In this document: positions 19,501-27,836 of the stretch, piece after piece
How the letters are laid out: every line of letters begins with the position of its first letter
Numbering within the stretch: the first letter of the stretch is position 1
NCBI GenBank assembly: GCA_947505055.1
Contig: CANNLO010000008.1
Span: 1 to 40,694 of the forward strand
Origin: Methylococcaceae bacterium
GTDB lineage: Bacteria; Pseudomonadota; Gammaproteobacteria; Methylococcales; Methylomonadaceae
DNA: 40,694 nucleotides
Direction of reading: 5' to 3'
Made by a program: the position numbers and the translations under genes
The notes under the pieces: generated by a model
Databases searched by the model: none
Told to the model about the DNA's origin: nothing
What the model saw: the letters and a program-made list of their open reading frames with translations, nothing else

Positions 19501-21096
19501 ATGAATGAACATTTGAACACTCTGGAAGCCAGAGAAACCAAGCGTCGCAGGACTTTTGCCATCATCTCGCATCCTGATGCCGGTAAAACAACCATAACTG
19601 AAAAGCTATTGCTGTTCGGTGGCGCGATTCAGCTTGCCGGCTCGGTAAAAGGCCGTAAAGCAGCACGTCACGCTACATCCGACTGGATGGAGATGGAAAA
19701 GGAACGAGGAATTTCGGTAACAACTTCGGTGATGCAGTTTGATCATAATGATTGCATTATTAATCTACTCGATACACCCGGGCATGAAGATTTTTCTGAA
19801 GATACCTATCGAACTTTAACCGCGGTGGATTCGGCGTTGATGGTGATAGACGTTGCTAAAGGGGTTGAAGATCGAACTATTAATCTGATGGAAGTGTGCC
19901 GTCTGCGCACTACGCCTATTTTGACGTTCATTAACAAACTGGACAGGGAAGGGCGTGAACCGATTGAATTAATGGATGAAGTTGAGAGTGTCCTGAAAAT
20001 TAAATGCGCCCCTATAACCTGGCCTATTGGGATGGGCAAGCGCTTTAAAGGTGTTTATCATCTGTATAAAGATGAAATACATTTATTTAGCGCCCAACAT
20101 GGCGGCAAGATCGCCCACGCTGAGATTATCAAAGGTTTGGATAATCCTAAGTTGGATGAGCTACTAGAAGATCAGGCCGAAGAGCTTCGTGAAGAAATTG
20201 ATTTGGTTAAAGGTGCCAGTCACGAATTTGATCTTGAAGATTATCTTGCTGGCAAACTGACACCGGTTTTCTTTGGTTCTGCGATTAATAATTTCGGGAT
20301 TATTGAACTACTGGATGCCTTTGCTGAATATGCGCCATCACCTCGTCCCAGAGATGCCGAACAGCGCACGGTTAAGCCGGAAGAATCTACATTTAGTGGT
20401 TTTGTATTTAAGGTTCAGGCCAATATGGATCCGTCACACCGGGATAGAATTGCTTTTTTACGAGTGTGTTCAGGCAAGTTTGATAAGGGCATGAAGATTC
20501 ATCATGTTCGTATTGGCAAAAATATTCAGGTTGCCAATGCCATTACCTTTCAAGCCGATAGTCGCAAAAGCGTAGAAGAGGCATACCCCGGCGATATTAT
20601 CGGTTTGCATAACCATGGCACGATTCAGGTTGGCGACACCTTTAGCCAGGGCGAAACGCTAAAATTTGGCGGCATTCCTTATTTTGCGCCGGAATTATTT
20701 CGTCGGGTGATCTTGAAAGATCCGTTAAGAGCCAAAGCCCTACAAAAAGGTCTGGTGCAGTTGACCGAAGAAGGCGCAACCCAGTTATTTAAGCCTCTAA
20801 AAAATAACGACCTGATTTTGGGGGCAGTCGGTGTTTTGCAGTTTGATGTGACCGCGTTCAGGCTTAAATCTGAATACAATGTCGAATGCGTTTATGATGC
20901 GATCCCCATATCCGCCGTACGCTGGGTAAGTTCTGATAAACCCGGTAAATTGGAAGAATTTAGAAATAAAGCCTTTGATAATCTTGCTGAAGACGGTGGC
21001 GGTTATTTGGTCTATGTCGCTAACAGTCGTGTCAATTTGCAACTCACCGAAGAGCGCTGGCCAGACATTAAATTTAGTGCGACGCGCGAGTTGTAA
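19501..21096 (+). CDS. prfC: Peptide chain release factor 3 (RF3)
   Basis: Translational GTPase that recycles RF1/RF2 after termination. G1 SHPDAGKTT, the switch region [15 protein letters not shown]3 DTPGHEDF and G4 [10 protein letters not shown] are at the expected places. RF3-specific sequence includes [18 protein letters not shown] and [25 protein letters not shown] (read as consecutive parts), and it ends KFSATREL. At 531 residues it is full length (E. coli 529). The ATG has no strong Shine-Dalgarno; the upstream bases are AT-rich. It stands alone between two gene-free stretches with its own promoter candidate. Confidence 0.97.
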   Translation: MNEHLNTLEARETKRRRTFAIISHPDAGKTTITEKLLLFGGAIQLAGSVKGRKAARHATSDWMEMEKERGISVTTSVMQFDHNDCIINLLDTPGHEDFSEDTYRTLTAVDSALMVIDVAKGVEDRTINLMEVCRLRTTPILTFINKLDREGREPIELMDEVESVLKIKCAPITWPIGMGKRFKGVYHLYKDEIHLFSAQHGGKIAHAEIIKGLDNPKLDELLEDQAEELREEIDLVKGASHEFDLEDYLAGKLTPVFFGSAINNFGIIELLDAFAEYAPSPRPRDAEQRTVKPEESTFSGFVFKVQANMDPSHRDRIAFLRVCSGKFDKGMKIHHVRIGKNIQVANAITFQADSRKSVEEAYPGDIIGLHNHGTIQVGDTFSQGETLKFGGIPYFAPELFRRVILKDPLRAKALQKGLVQLTEEGATQLFKPLKNNDLILGAVGVLQFDVTAFRLKSEYNVECVYDAIPISAVRWVSSDKPGKLEEFRNKAFDNLAEDGGGYLVYVANSRVNLQLTEERWPDIKFSATREL

Positions 21097-21526
21097 ACAG
21101 AATTTCGATTCAAGCACTAAGATTCTCTTAGTTTAAACTTCAGGTTTTTAAACGTAAGAATGGAAACCTGGAGCGTTATTATGCTGTTTACTTCGTTTCT
21201 GCATTCGTAAGGAACTTATAGTCCATTTTGTTTTCCGATTAACTCCAGAGTCAAAGGTCAAACAACAGTCTTGTTTGCAATCAATGCGTATCCATTTTTG
21301 ATATTTTGGCTACCTGATTGTACTGGATAATGAGTATTTCTTAATATTTAAATTTTTTTAATACGATTTCATTAAATAGTCATATTGACCCTATATGATC
21401 GATAATCGGCAACTCATAGCTGCTAAGGAAATAGATTTTAAGTGGCAGCACAGTTGAAGATCAATAACGGTACTCAAGGTTCCATTGTTGCAAAATAATA
21501 ATAAACAGATAATATCCCGGGGCTTT
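21097..21526. other. Intergenic region between prfC and the glycosyltransferase
   Basis: No gene seen. An inverted repeat TTCAGGTTT (21139-21147) and AAACCTGGA (21164-21172) could fold in the prfC 3' end, but no T-tract follows. Confidence 0.45.
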
Positions 21527-22537
21527 ATGACATTGAAAATTGCGTTTATCACTGATGCCTGGCATCCACAAATAAATGGTGTTGTGACAACAATCCATAA
21601 TACTTGTTCCAGTCTCGAGCAATCGGGGCACCAAATTAAAATGATTACTCCTGATCAATTTTTAACAATTCCTTGTCCAAGTTATCCTTCCATTCGCTTG
21701 GCACTTTTCTGCTATGGAAAATTAAGCAAGCAATTGGATGAGTTCAAGCCTGAGCGAATTCATATTGCAACTGAAGGTCCTTTAGGATTGGCAGCCAGAA
21801 AATATTGCTTGAAGCATAATCTCGCATTTACCACGTCATTTCATACCTTATTTGCTGAATACGTCAATTTACGTTTTAAAATTCCTGTTTCGTGCGGATA
21901 TGGGTTTTTGCGCTGGTTTCATGGGCCGGCTAAAAAAGTTATGGTAGCAACTTCATCCTTAGAAAAAGATTTGATTGCCAAAGGTTTTAAAAATAGCCTG
22001 GTACGCTGGTCGCGTGGCGTAAATCTTGATTTCTATTATCCTAGGGATAAGTCTTTTATAACACAGCCCAGACCCATTTCAATGTTTGTTGGAAGGGTTG
22101 CGATTGAAAAGAACCTCGAAGCTTTTTTATCGCTGGATATTCCAGGAACAAAATTTATTGTTGGAGATGGACCTCAGCTAAAAGAGCTCAAAGCCAGATT
22201 TCCTGAGGCGGTTTTTGTAGGATTTTTGTCTGGTGAATCCTTGGCTCAACATTTGGCAGCAGCAGATGTATTTGTTTTTCCTAGTCGCACGGATACCTTT
22301 GGTATTGTCTTACTAGATGCCTTGGCCAGTGGCATACCTGTTGCTGCTTATCCTGTTACTGGTCCTATTGATGTGATTACCAGTGATAAGGTGGGCAAAC
22401 TTGATGAAGATTTGCAAAAAGCGGTTCATGATGCTTTGGAGTTAAAGCCGGAAGATTGTCGAAACTTTGCTGTTCAATATTCGTGGGCTAATTGCACAGA
22501 ACAGTTTTTTAATAATCTTGTTCCTGCTGTTGAGTAA
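21527..22537 (+). CDS. GT4-family glycosyltransferase (MgtA/PimB-like)
   Basis: Retaining GT-B glycosyltransferase of family 4, 336 residues from the ATG at 21527. An in-frame TTG 14 codons upstream exists, but MTLKIAFITDAWHPQINGVV is the normal N-terminus of this group. The donor-side domain shows SMFVGRVAIEKNLEAFL and VFPSRTDTFGIVLLDALASG. The classical E-x7-E pair is D256-x7-D264 here; aspartate at the first position is common in this subgroup, but at the second it is unusual. Relatives act on GDP-mannose or similar donors for glycolipids. It stands alone between prfC and rapA, with a strong terminator downstream. The acceptor and donor cannot be told from sequence. Confidence 0.88.
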   Translation: MTLKIAFITDAWHPQINGVVTTIHNTCSSLEQSGHQIKMITPDQFLTIPCPSYPSIRLALFCYGKLSKQLDEFKPERIHIATEGPLGLAARKYCLKHNLAFTTSFHTLFAEYVNLRFKIPVSCGYGFLRWFHGPAKKVMVATSSLEKDLIAKGFKNSLVRWSRGVNLDFYYPRDKSFITQPRPISMFVGRVAIEKNLEAFLSLDIPGTKFIVGDGPQLKELKARFPEAVFVGFLSGESLAQHLAAADVFVFPSRTDTFGIVLLDALASGIPVAAYPVTGPIDVITSDKVGKLDEDLQKAVHDALELKPEDCRNFAVQYSWANCTEQFFNNLVPAVE

Positions 22538-22691
22538 ATTAACATAATTGTTTGAATGTTATACACTTGGATGAATTCAATTTTATCGATATAAAAAGCC
22601 AGGCTTGATTTAGCTAATTTGCACGGTGTTTTTTTAAAAGCGTCCCAGTTTAAGTTTACCCAGACAATCAAAAAAATTAGCTATCCACTAT

Positions 22692-22716
22692 AAGCCTGCA
22701 TTTGCAGGCTTTTTTT
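22692..22716 (+). terminator. Strong intrinsic terminator after the glycosyltransferase gene
   Basis: A perfect 9-bp stem AAGCCTGCA (22692-22700) and TGCAGGCTT (22703-22711) with a TT loop runs into seven T. The surrounding 22538-22862 gap holds no gene; a weak TATAAA (22748-22753) may belong to a rapA promoter. Confidence 0.9.
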
Positions 22717-22862
22717 ATATCTACTGTGTCGGTTTATAGTAGAATTGTATAAATTAAAGCCCTATCGCTAACCATAGAAATGCTCTCTTAATCGTCTTTC
22801 AGGACCTTGTTGAGATTGTCTTAATGGTTGAACTTCTAACAATTTCTACTATTGCGAATTAA

Positions 22863-25697
22863 ATGGAACAATTTATACCCGGTCAACGCTGGATTAGTAA
22901 CACCGAGTCAGAACTTGGTTTGGGTCTTATTCTCGACGTGGCTGATAAGCGAGTGACAGTGCTTTTCCTGGCAAGTGACGAAAGACGTATGTATGCCCAG
23001 GATAATGCGCCGTTAACGCGTGTTCGTTTTTCTCCAGGCGATGTTATCGAATCGATTGATGAAGAGAAAGTGACGGTCACCCGCTTAGTTGAAGAAGACG
23101 GTTTGATTACTTATTTTGGCAAAGATCAGGATGGACAAGAGGTCCAGGTTGAAGAAGTTGAACTGAATCATCACATACAATTCAACAAGCCTCAGGATCG
23201 TTTGTTTATCGGTCAGGTTGATCCCTCAGCCTGGTTTTTATTGCGTTATGAAACCTGGCGTAAATTGCAACAGCATCAGCAATCACCGGTTAAAGGCTTG
23301 TTAGGCGGGCGTGCTTCGCTAATACCTCATCAGTTATTTATTGCCCATGAAGCAGCTAACAGGTCTGCTCCCAGAATCATGCTGGCAGATGAAGTAGGTT
23401 TAGGTAAAACGATAGAAGCCGGTTTGATTTTGCATCATCGATTGATTAATGGCTTAAGTAACCGGGTGTTAATTATTGTACCGGAAACCTTGTTACATCA
23501 ATGGCTGGTGGAAATGTTAAGGCGTTTTAATTTACGCTTCAGTATTTTTGACGAAGCTCGTTGCCTTGATACTTATGCTGAAGACGATATGCTTACCGAT
23601 GCCGACGAGTCGGATGCCGAAGCGGACAATCCATTTTTGACCGAACAACTGATTTTGTGCAGTCAGCGATTTTTTTCCAATTATCCACGTCGTCAGCAAC
23701 AGGCCTTGGCAGCAGGTTGGGATATGGTGATAGTTGACGAGGCGCACCATCTAGAATGGAGTGAAGCGGCTCCAAGTGCTGATTACCAGTTTGTTGAAAA
23801 GTTGGGCCAGATTTCGCCCAGCTTGATTTTATTGACAGCTACGCCCGAGCAACTGGGCGCGGAAAGTCATTTTGCTCGTTTAAGATTGCTTGATCCAGAC
23901 CGATTTTACAGTTTTGCCGCTTTTGTTGAAGAAGACCGCTTATTTGAGCCGGTTGCCAATGCCGCTAAATTGTTGTTGGAACAGGAAGCGTTGGATGAAG
24001 CAGCACAGCAGCACCTCACTGAGCTATTAAAGGATGATAATGTTGATGGTTTGTTAAAAAACCTTAACGATGCAGATAAATCCACGTCGGCACGTGCTGC
24101 GTTAATTAAAGTATTGCTTGATCATCATGGCACTGGAAGAATTTTATTCAGAAATTCGCGACAAACAGTGCAGGGCTTTCCTGAGCGCGAACGGCATGGA
24201 TACGCATTAGTGGGGCAGGAAAATGTCGAAGACTTGCAACAAGACCCCCGATATCTGTGGTTGGTGGACAAGGTTAAACAACTGGCAGGACAAAAAGCCT
24301 TGGTCATTTGTAAGCAAGCACAAACCGCGATTGATTTGGAGTTGACGCTGAGAAATCGTGCGGGCATTGCTTCAGCGGTATTTCATGAAGGCATGAGTAT
24401 TATCGAGCGTGATCGGGCGGCTGCTTATTTTGCTGATCCAGAAAGTGCGGCGCGACTCTTGATTTGTTCTGAAATTGGTAGTGAAGGTAGAAATTTCCAA
24501 TTTGTACATCATCTGATTTTAATGGATTTGCCGATTAACCCTGATTTATTGCAACAACGAATAGGTCGTCTTGATCGCATAGGACAAAAACATGTCATTC
24601 AGATTCATGTGCCGTATCTGGAGTATACCGGTAATGCCGTTTTGTATCGCTGGTATGATGAAGGCTTGAACGCCTTCAGGGCTAATAGTTCCTCTGCACA
24701 GCGCGTTGCAGATATTTTGCATGATGAACTGGTTTCTGTATTGTCTGGAGATGCTATTGCCAGCGCTGGAACCCAAGCAGTTATTGATGCGTTTATTGTC
24801 AAGACCCAGAAGCTTGGCACTGAGCTTGAAGAGCATATGCATAACGGTCGTGATCAATTGTTGGAGTTAAATTCCTGTCGTAAGGAATTGGCTGATGAAT
24901 TGATAGAACAACTGAATGATTATGAGAAGGAAGGCGTGCTCTGGCCTTATATGGAGGATATTTTCGAGTGTTACGGTGTGGAGACCGAGTTTCATTCGCC
25001 TGATTGTTTTATTATTAAACCTAGTGACCATTTGCGGGTTTCGCATTTTCCGGGTTTGACAGAAGATGGCATGACTATAACCATCAACCGGCAGATTGCT
25101 TTGGCTCGCGAAGATATGCAGTTTATGACCTGGGAACATCCGCTGGTTACCGCGTCGATGGATATGGTGTTATCGAGTGAAACCGGCAATGCCGCGATTA
25201 GCGTTATTAAGCACCCTAATCTTAAAGCCGGACAATATTTGATGGAGTGTTTGTTTATTGTCGAATGTAGTGCGCCTGCTGAATTACAAATTGGCCGATT
25301 TATGCCCCATACTCCCATACGGATATTGATTGATCAAAATCAAAAAGATTTGAGTGCGGTCATTGAGCATCGTGATCTGATTGAGTCCGGAATTAAATTT
25401 GATAAACACAAAATCATGGTGTTTGTACAAAGTCAAAGATTGCATCTTATTAACCTGTTAGGTATAGCCGAACAAAAAGCCAAAGCGGATATGCAGTGGT
25501 TAGTTGATGAGGCGACCAACACAATGCTCGAATCATTAAGCAATGAAATCAAACGGTTGGTCAGATTGAAAAAAGTCAATCCTTCCATTCGTGCTGAAGA
25601 AATTGAGCAACTAAAAGATATGACCATGCTGGCGCATGAAAATATACAGGCGGCACAACTAAGACTGGATGCCGTGCGCTTTGTGATTACCAGTTGA
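22863..25697 (+). CDS. rapA: RNA polymerase-associated ATPase RapA (HepA)
   Basis: Swi2/Snf2-type ATPase that recycles RNA polymerase from post-transcription complexes. The N-terminal Tudor-like region starts FIPGQRWISNTESELGLG, the RapA signature. Helicase motifs: motif I LADEVGLGKTIEAGLI (about 176-191), motif II DEAHH (about 292), motif III LLTATPEQLG, then RRAAY-type and ICSEIGSEGRNFQF, motif VI QQRIGRLDRIGQ in the second RecA lobe. A long RapA-specific C-terminal region follows. At 944 residues it is full length (E. coli 968). It is not in an obvious operon; a terminator lies upstream, and a long hairpin lies between it and the next gene. Confidence 0.96.
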   Translation: MEQFIPGQRWISNTESELGLGLILDVADKRVTVLFLASDERRMYAQDNAPLTRVRFSPGDVIESIDEEKVTVTRLVEEDGLITYFGKDQDGQEVQVEEVELNHHIQFNKPQDRLFIGQVDPSAWFLLRYETWRKLQQHQQSPVKGLLGGRASLIPHQLFIAHEAANRSAPRIMLADEVGLGKTIEAGLILHHRLINGLSNRVLIIVPETLLHQWLVEMLRRFNLRFSIFDEARCLDTYAEDDMLTDADESDAEADNPFLTEQLILCSQRFFSNYPRRQQQALAAGWDMVIVDEAHHLEWSEAAPSADYQFVEKLGQISPSLILLTATPEQLGAESHFARLRLLDPDRFYSFAAFVEEDRLFEPVANAAKLLLEQEALDEAAQQHLTELLKDDNVDGLLKNLNDADKSTSARAALIKVLLDHHGTGRILFRNSRQTVQGFPERERHGYALVGQENVEDLQQDPRYLWLVDKVKQLAGQKALVICKQAQTAIDLELTLRNRAGIASAVFHEGMSIIERDRAAAYFADPESAARLLICSEIGSEGRNFQFVHHLILMDLPINPDLLQQRIGRLDRIGQKHVIQIHVPYLEYTGNAVLYRWYDEGLNAFRANSSSAQRVADILHDELVSVLSGDAIASAGTQAVIDAFIVKTQKLGTELEEHMHNGRDQLLELNSCRKELADELIEQLNDYEKEGVLWPYMEDIFECYGVETEFHSPDCFIIKPSDHLRVSHFPGLTEDGMTITINRQIALAREDMQFMTWEHPLVTASMDMVLSSETGNAAISVIKHPNLKAGQYLMECLFIVECSAPAELQIGRFMPHTPIRILIDQNQKDLSAVIEHRDLIESGIKFDKHKIMVFVQSQRLHLINLLGIAEQKAKADMQWLVDEATNTMLESLSNEIKRLVRLKKVNPSIRAEEIEQLKDMTMLAHENIQAAQLRLDAVRFVITS

Positions 25698-25730
25698 TAC
25701 TGAATAATTACCGGAACCAATGCTAAAAAG

Positions 25731-25777
25731 ATTCACCATTAAAAGTGCGAAGTTTTCTTTGTGCGTTAGTGGTGAAT
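25731..25777. repeat. Long inverted repeat downstream of rapA
   Basis: ATTCACCATTAA (25731-25742) and TTAGTGGTGAAT (25766-25777) can pair over 12 bp with one G-U pair and a 23-nt loop. No T-tract follows on the plus strand, while the minus side continues CTTTTTAGC. It may be an mRNA end structure or an operator. Confidence 0.55.
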
Positions 25778-25841
25778 TTAAAAGGTTTATTGCTGTATAA
25801 GCGATGGATATCAATTAATCTTAAAATCTATCCAATAAATT

Positions 25842-26675
25842 ATGATCAATATCGGCAAAATCAATAAGCTGAACGTAGTTAAACAACAAGGCGCTGATGT
25901 CTATCTGGATGACGGAACCTCTGGAAAAGTGTTGTTGGCAGATAGAAGACTGCCTACCAATTGCCAGGTTGGTGATAGCCTCGATGTGTTTGTTTACGTG
26001 GATTCTGAGGGACATCTTGCCGCTACCAGTAGAAAACCGCTAGCCCAGGTCGATGATATCGCCTGGATGAAAGTGGTTTCGCTAAATTATGTTGGCGCGT
26101 TTCTGGATTGGGGCTTGCCTAAAGATTTATTGGTTCCATTTGGCGAGCAATACCATGAGATGGAAGTAGGTCGGTCTTATTTGGTTAAGGTGTTTCTCGA
26201 CGATCAAAACCGTCTTGCAGCGACCACCAAGATTGATAAATTTCTGAGCGATGAATCTGAAGACTTTGAAGTCGGTCAAAAAGTGTCGCTAATTATCGCC
26301 GGTACCTCTGACTTGGGCATTAAAGCCATTATTAATAACACCCATTGGGGGATGTTATATCAAAATGAATTGTATCAACCGGTCAGAAAAGGCCAAAAAA
26401 TCGATGGTTATATTAAGCAGATACGCGAAGATCATAAAATTGACTTAAGTTTACATGAGCCGGGTTATGGCAAAGTCTTATCGCTTACAGATACTATTAT
26501 TGCCAAACTAAAAGCCAATGACGGTGTTTTGATGTTGGGCGATAAAAGTCCTCCAGAAGCGATTTATGCCAGTTTTGGGGTCAGTAAAAAAGTGTTCAAA
26601 CAAGCGATAGGTGCGCTTTATAAAGATCAATTAATTACTGTTGATAAAAGTCAAATCACGCTTGTTGATCATTAA
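25842..26675 (+). CDS. S1-domain RNA-binding protein, CvfB/YitL-like
   Basis: Protein of 277 residues built from S1-like OB folds and a C-terminal winged helix, the CvfB (YitL) architecture. MINIGKINKLNV opens the first S1-like unit. VVSLNYVGAFLDWGLPKDLLVP (about 78-99) is the characteristic second unit. GYIKQIREDHKIDLSL ends the third, and the tail SPPEAIYASFGVSKKVFKQA fits the winged helix. In Gram-positives CvfB affects virulence and RNA turnover; the gammaproteobacterial role is not established. It follows rapA by 144 bp and precedes the J-domain gene by 110 bp, in the same direction. No membrane segment or signal peptide is seen. Confidence 0.85.
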   Translation: MINIGKINKLNVVKQQGADVYLDDGTSGKVLLADRRLPTNCQVGDSLDVFVYVDSEGHLAATSRKPLAQVDDIAWMKVVSLNYVGAFLDWGLPKDLLVPFGEQYHEMEVGRSYLVKVFLDDQNRLAATTKIDKFLSDESEDFEVGQKVSLIIAGTSDLGIKAIINNTHWGMLYQNELYQPVRKGQKIDGYIKQIREDHKIDLSLHEPGYGKVLSLTDTIIAKLKANDGVLMLGDKSPPEAIYASFGVSKKVFKQAIGALYKDQLITVDKSQITLVDH

Positions 26676-26785
26676 GATCAGACCTAATAGCAAAACCTAT
26701 GATTTTGTTTTTTAGCGACATCTAAATATTAAAGGCAAAATTTTGTTCTGTATTAACGTGGAAATTTGGCAAGTCCATTATACTT

Positions 26786-27784
26786 ATGGCTAAGTTTAAA
26801 ACTCATTATGATACTTTGAGTGTATCGAGAAATGCGCCATTAAGCGTTATAAAAGCAGCTTATAAAGCGTTATCTCAAAACTATCATCCTGATAAGTATT
26901 CAGGTGGGTTAAATGAAGCGCTTCGTATCATAAAAGACATCAATGGTGCTTATGAGATATTGTCAGACTCCGATAAAAGAGTCGAGCACGATCAGTGGAT
27001 ATTCAAGAAAGAAAAAGAATACGCCTCGTTTGAAGCCCAACGGATAATGGACACGTTTAAAAAAACTTACCTGGCATTACCAGACGTTGAACAAAAAAGC
27101 TATCCGGCCGATTTTTTTACAGGCATCAAAAATAACTGGGAAAATTTAGGTGTTTTTCTTAATCAATTAGGGGTAAAAATGACAGTCACTGCCTCAAAAA
27201 AAATATTTCGGTTTGTTGGTTTTGTGATTGTCGTGGCGAGCTTGTTGGCGATAAATAAAGACTATATTTATGCTCCGGAACCAACGCCAGCTCTCAAAAT
27301 ACAAACACCTCAAGAAATTTCAGAACTCTTAGTATCAGCCAATCAATTGGTTAAGCAAGGCGAAATGACAAAAGCCTTTAGCCTTTATTCGCAGTTAGCC
27401 GAGCAAGGTAATGCCGAAGCCCAGACAAGATTGGGTTTTATGTATGCGACGGGTAAAGGCGTGGAGCAGAACTATAATACAGCCGTTGATTGGTGTTACA
27501 AGGCTGCTCAACAGGGCGATAGTATTGCGCAATATAACCTGGGCCTAATGTATGCAAAAGGGCAGGGCGTAGCTCAAGATAATAAAATTGCCTTAGCCTG
27601 GTACAGCAAAGCCGCTGAACAAGGACATGCCCAGGCGCAATTCAGTCTTGGTGGTGTTTTTGAAAAGGGTGTCGGTGTAGAAAAAAATAAAAAACAAGCG
27701 GCGGATTTATACCTTAAAGCGGCCAATCAAGGTTTGGCGGAAGCTGCGCTGGCTTTAAAAAAGTTAGATAATGAACGGAAGTAG
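26786..27784 (+). CDS. Membrane-anchored J-domain protein with Sel1 repeats
   Basis: Residues about 5-72 are a J domain with the HPD tripeptide at 34-36 (YHPDKYSGG), so it should stimulate a DnaK-type ATPase. A linker leads to one membrane segment at about 141-157 (FRFVGFVIVVASLLAI). The last about 150 residues contain TPR-like Sel1 repeats; three consecutive copies are clear (AEAQTRLGFMYATGKGVEQN, then IAQYNLGLMYAKGQGVAQD, then AQAQFSLGGVFEKGVGVEK). The J domain is most likely cytoplasmic and the repeats periplasmic. The architecture differs from DnaJ, CbpA and DjlA. The gene ends in a terminator whose stem overlaps its last codons. Confidence 0.88.
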   Translation: MAKFKTHYDTLSVSRNAPLSVIKAAYKALSQNYHPDKYSGGLNEALRIIKDINGAYEILSDSDKRVEHDQWIFKKEKEYASFEAQRIMDTFKKTYLALPDVEQKSYPADFFTGIKNNWENLGVFLNQLGVKMTVTASKKIFRFVGFVIVVASLLAINKDYIYAPEPTPALKIQTPQEISELLVSANQLVKQGEMTKAFSLYSQLAEQGNAEAQTRLGFMYATGKGVEQNYNTAVDWCYKAAQQGDSIAQYNLGLMYAKGQGVAQDNKIALAWYSKAAEQGHAQAQFSLGGVFEKGVGVEKNKKQAADLYLKAANQGLAEAALALKKLDNERK

Positions 27785-27808
27785 CCGTTATTGATACTTC
27801 CGGTTTTT
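27776..27808 (+). terminator. Intrinsic terminator overlapping the end of the J-domain/Sel1 gene
   Basis: CGGAAGTA (27776-27783) and TACTTCCG (27795-27802) form a perfect 8-bp stem with an 11-nt loop, followed by GTTTTT. The left arm includes the final codons and part of the stop. It separates this gene from the convergent GH17 gene. Confidence 0.8.
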
Positions 27809-27836
27809 CAAAGTCATACTCACGATAACGTTATTA

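Noticed and set aside
21697..21712. Sigma54-like TGGCAC...TGC sequence
   Set aside because: The GG-to-GC spacing is one base short of the consensus, and it lies inside the glycosyltransferase coding region.
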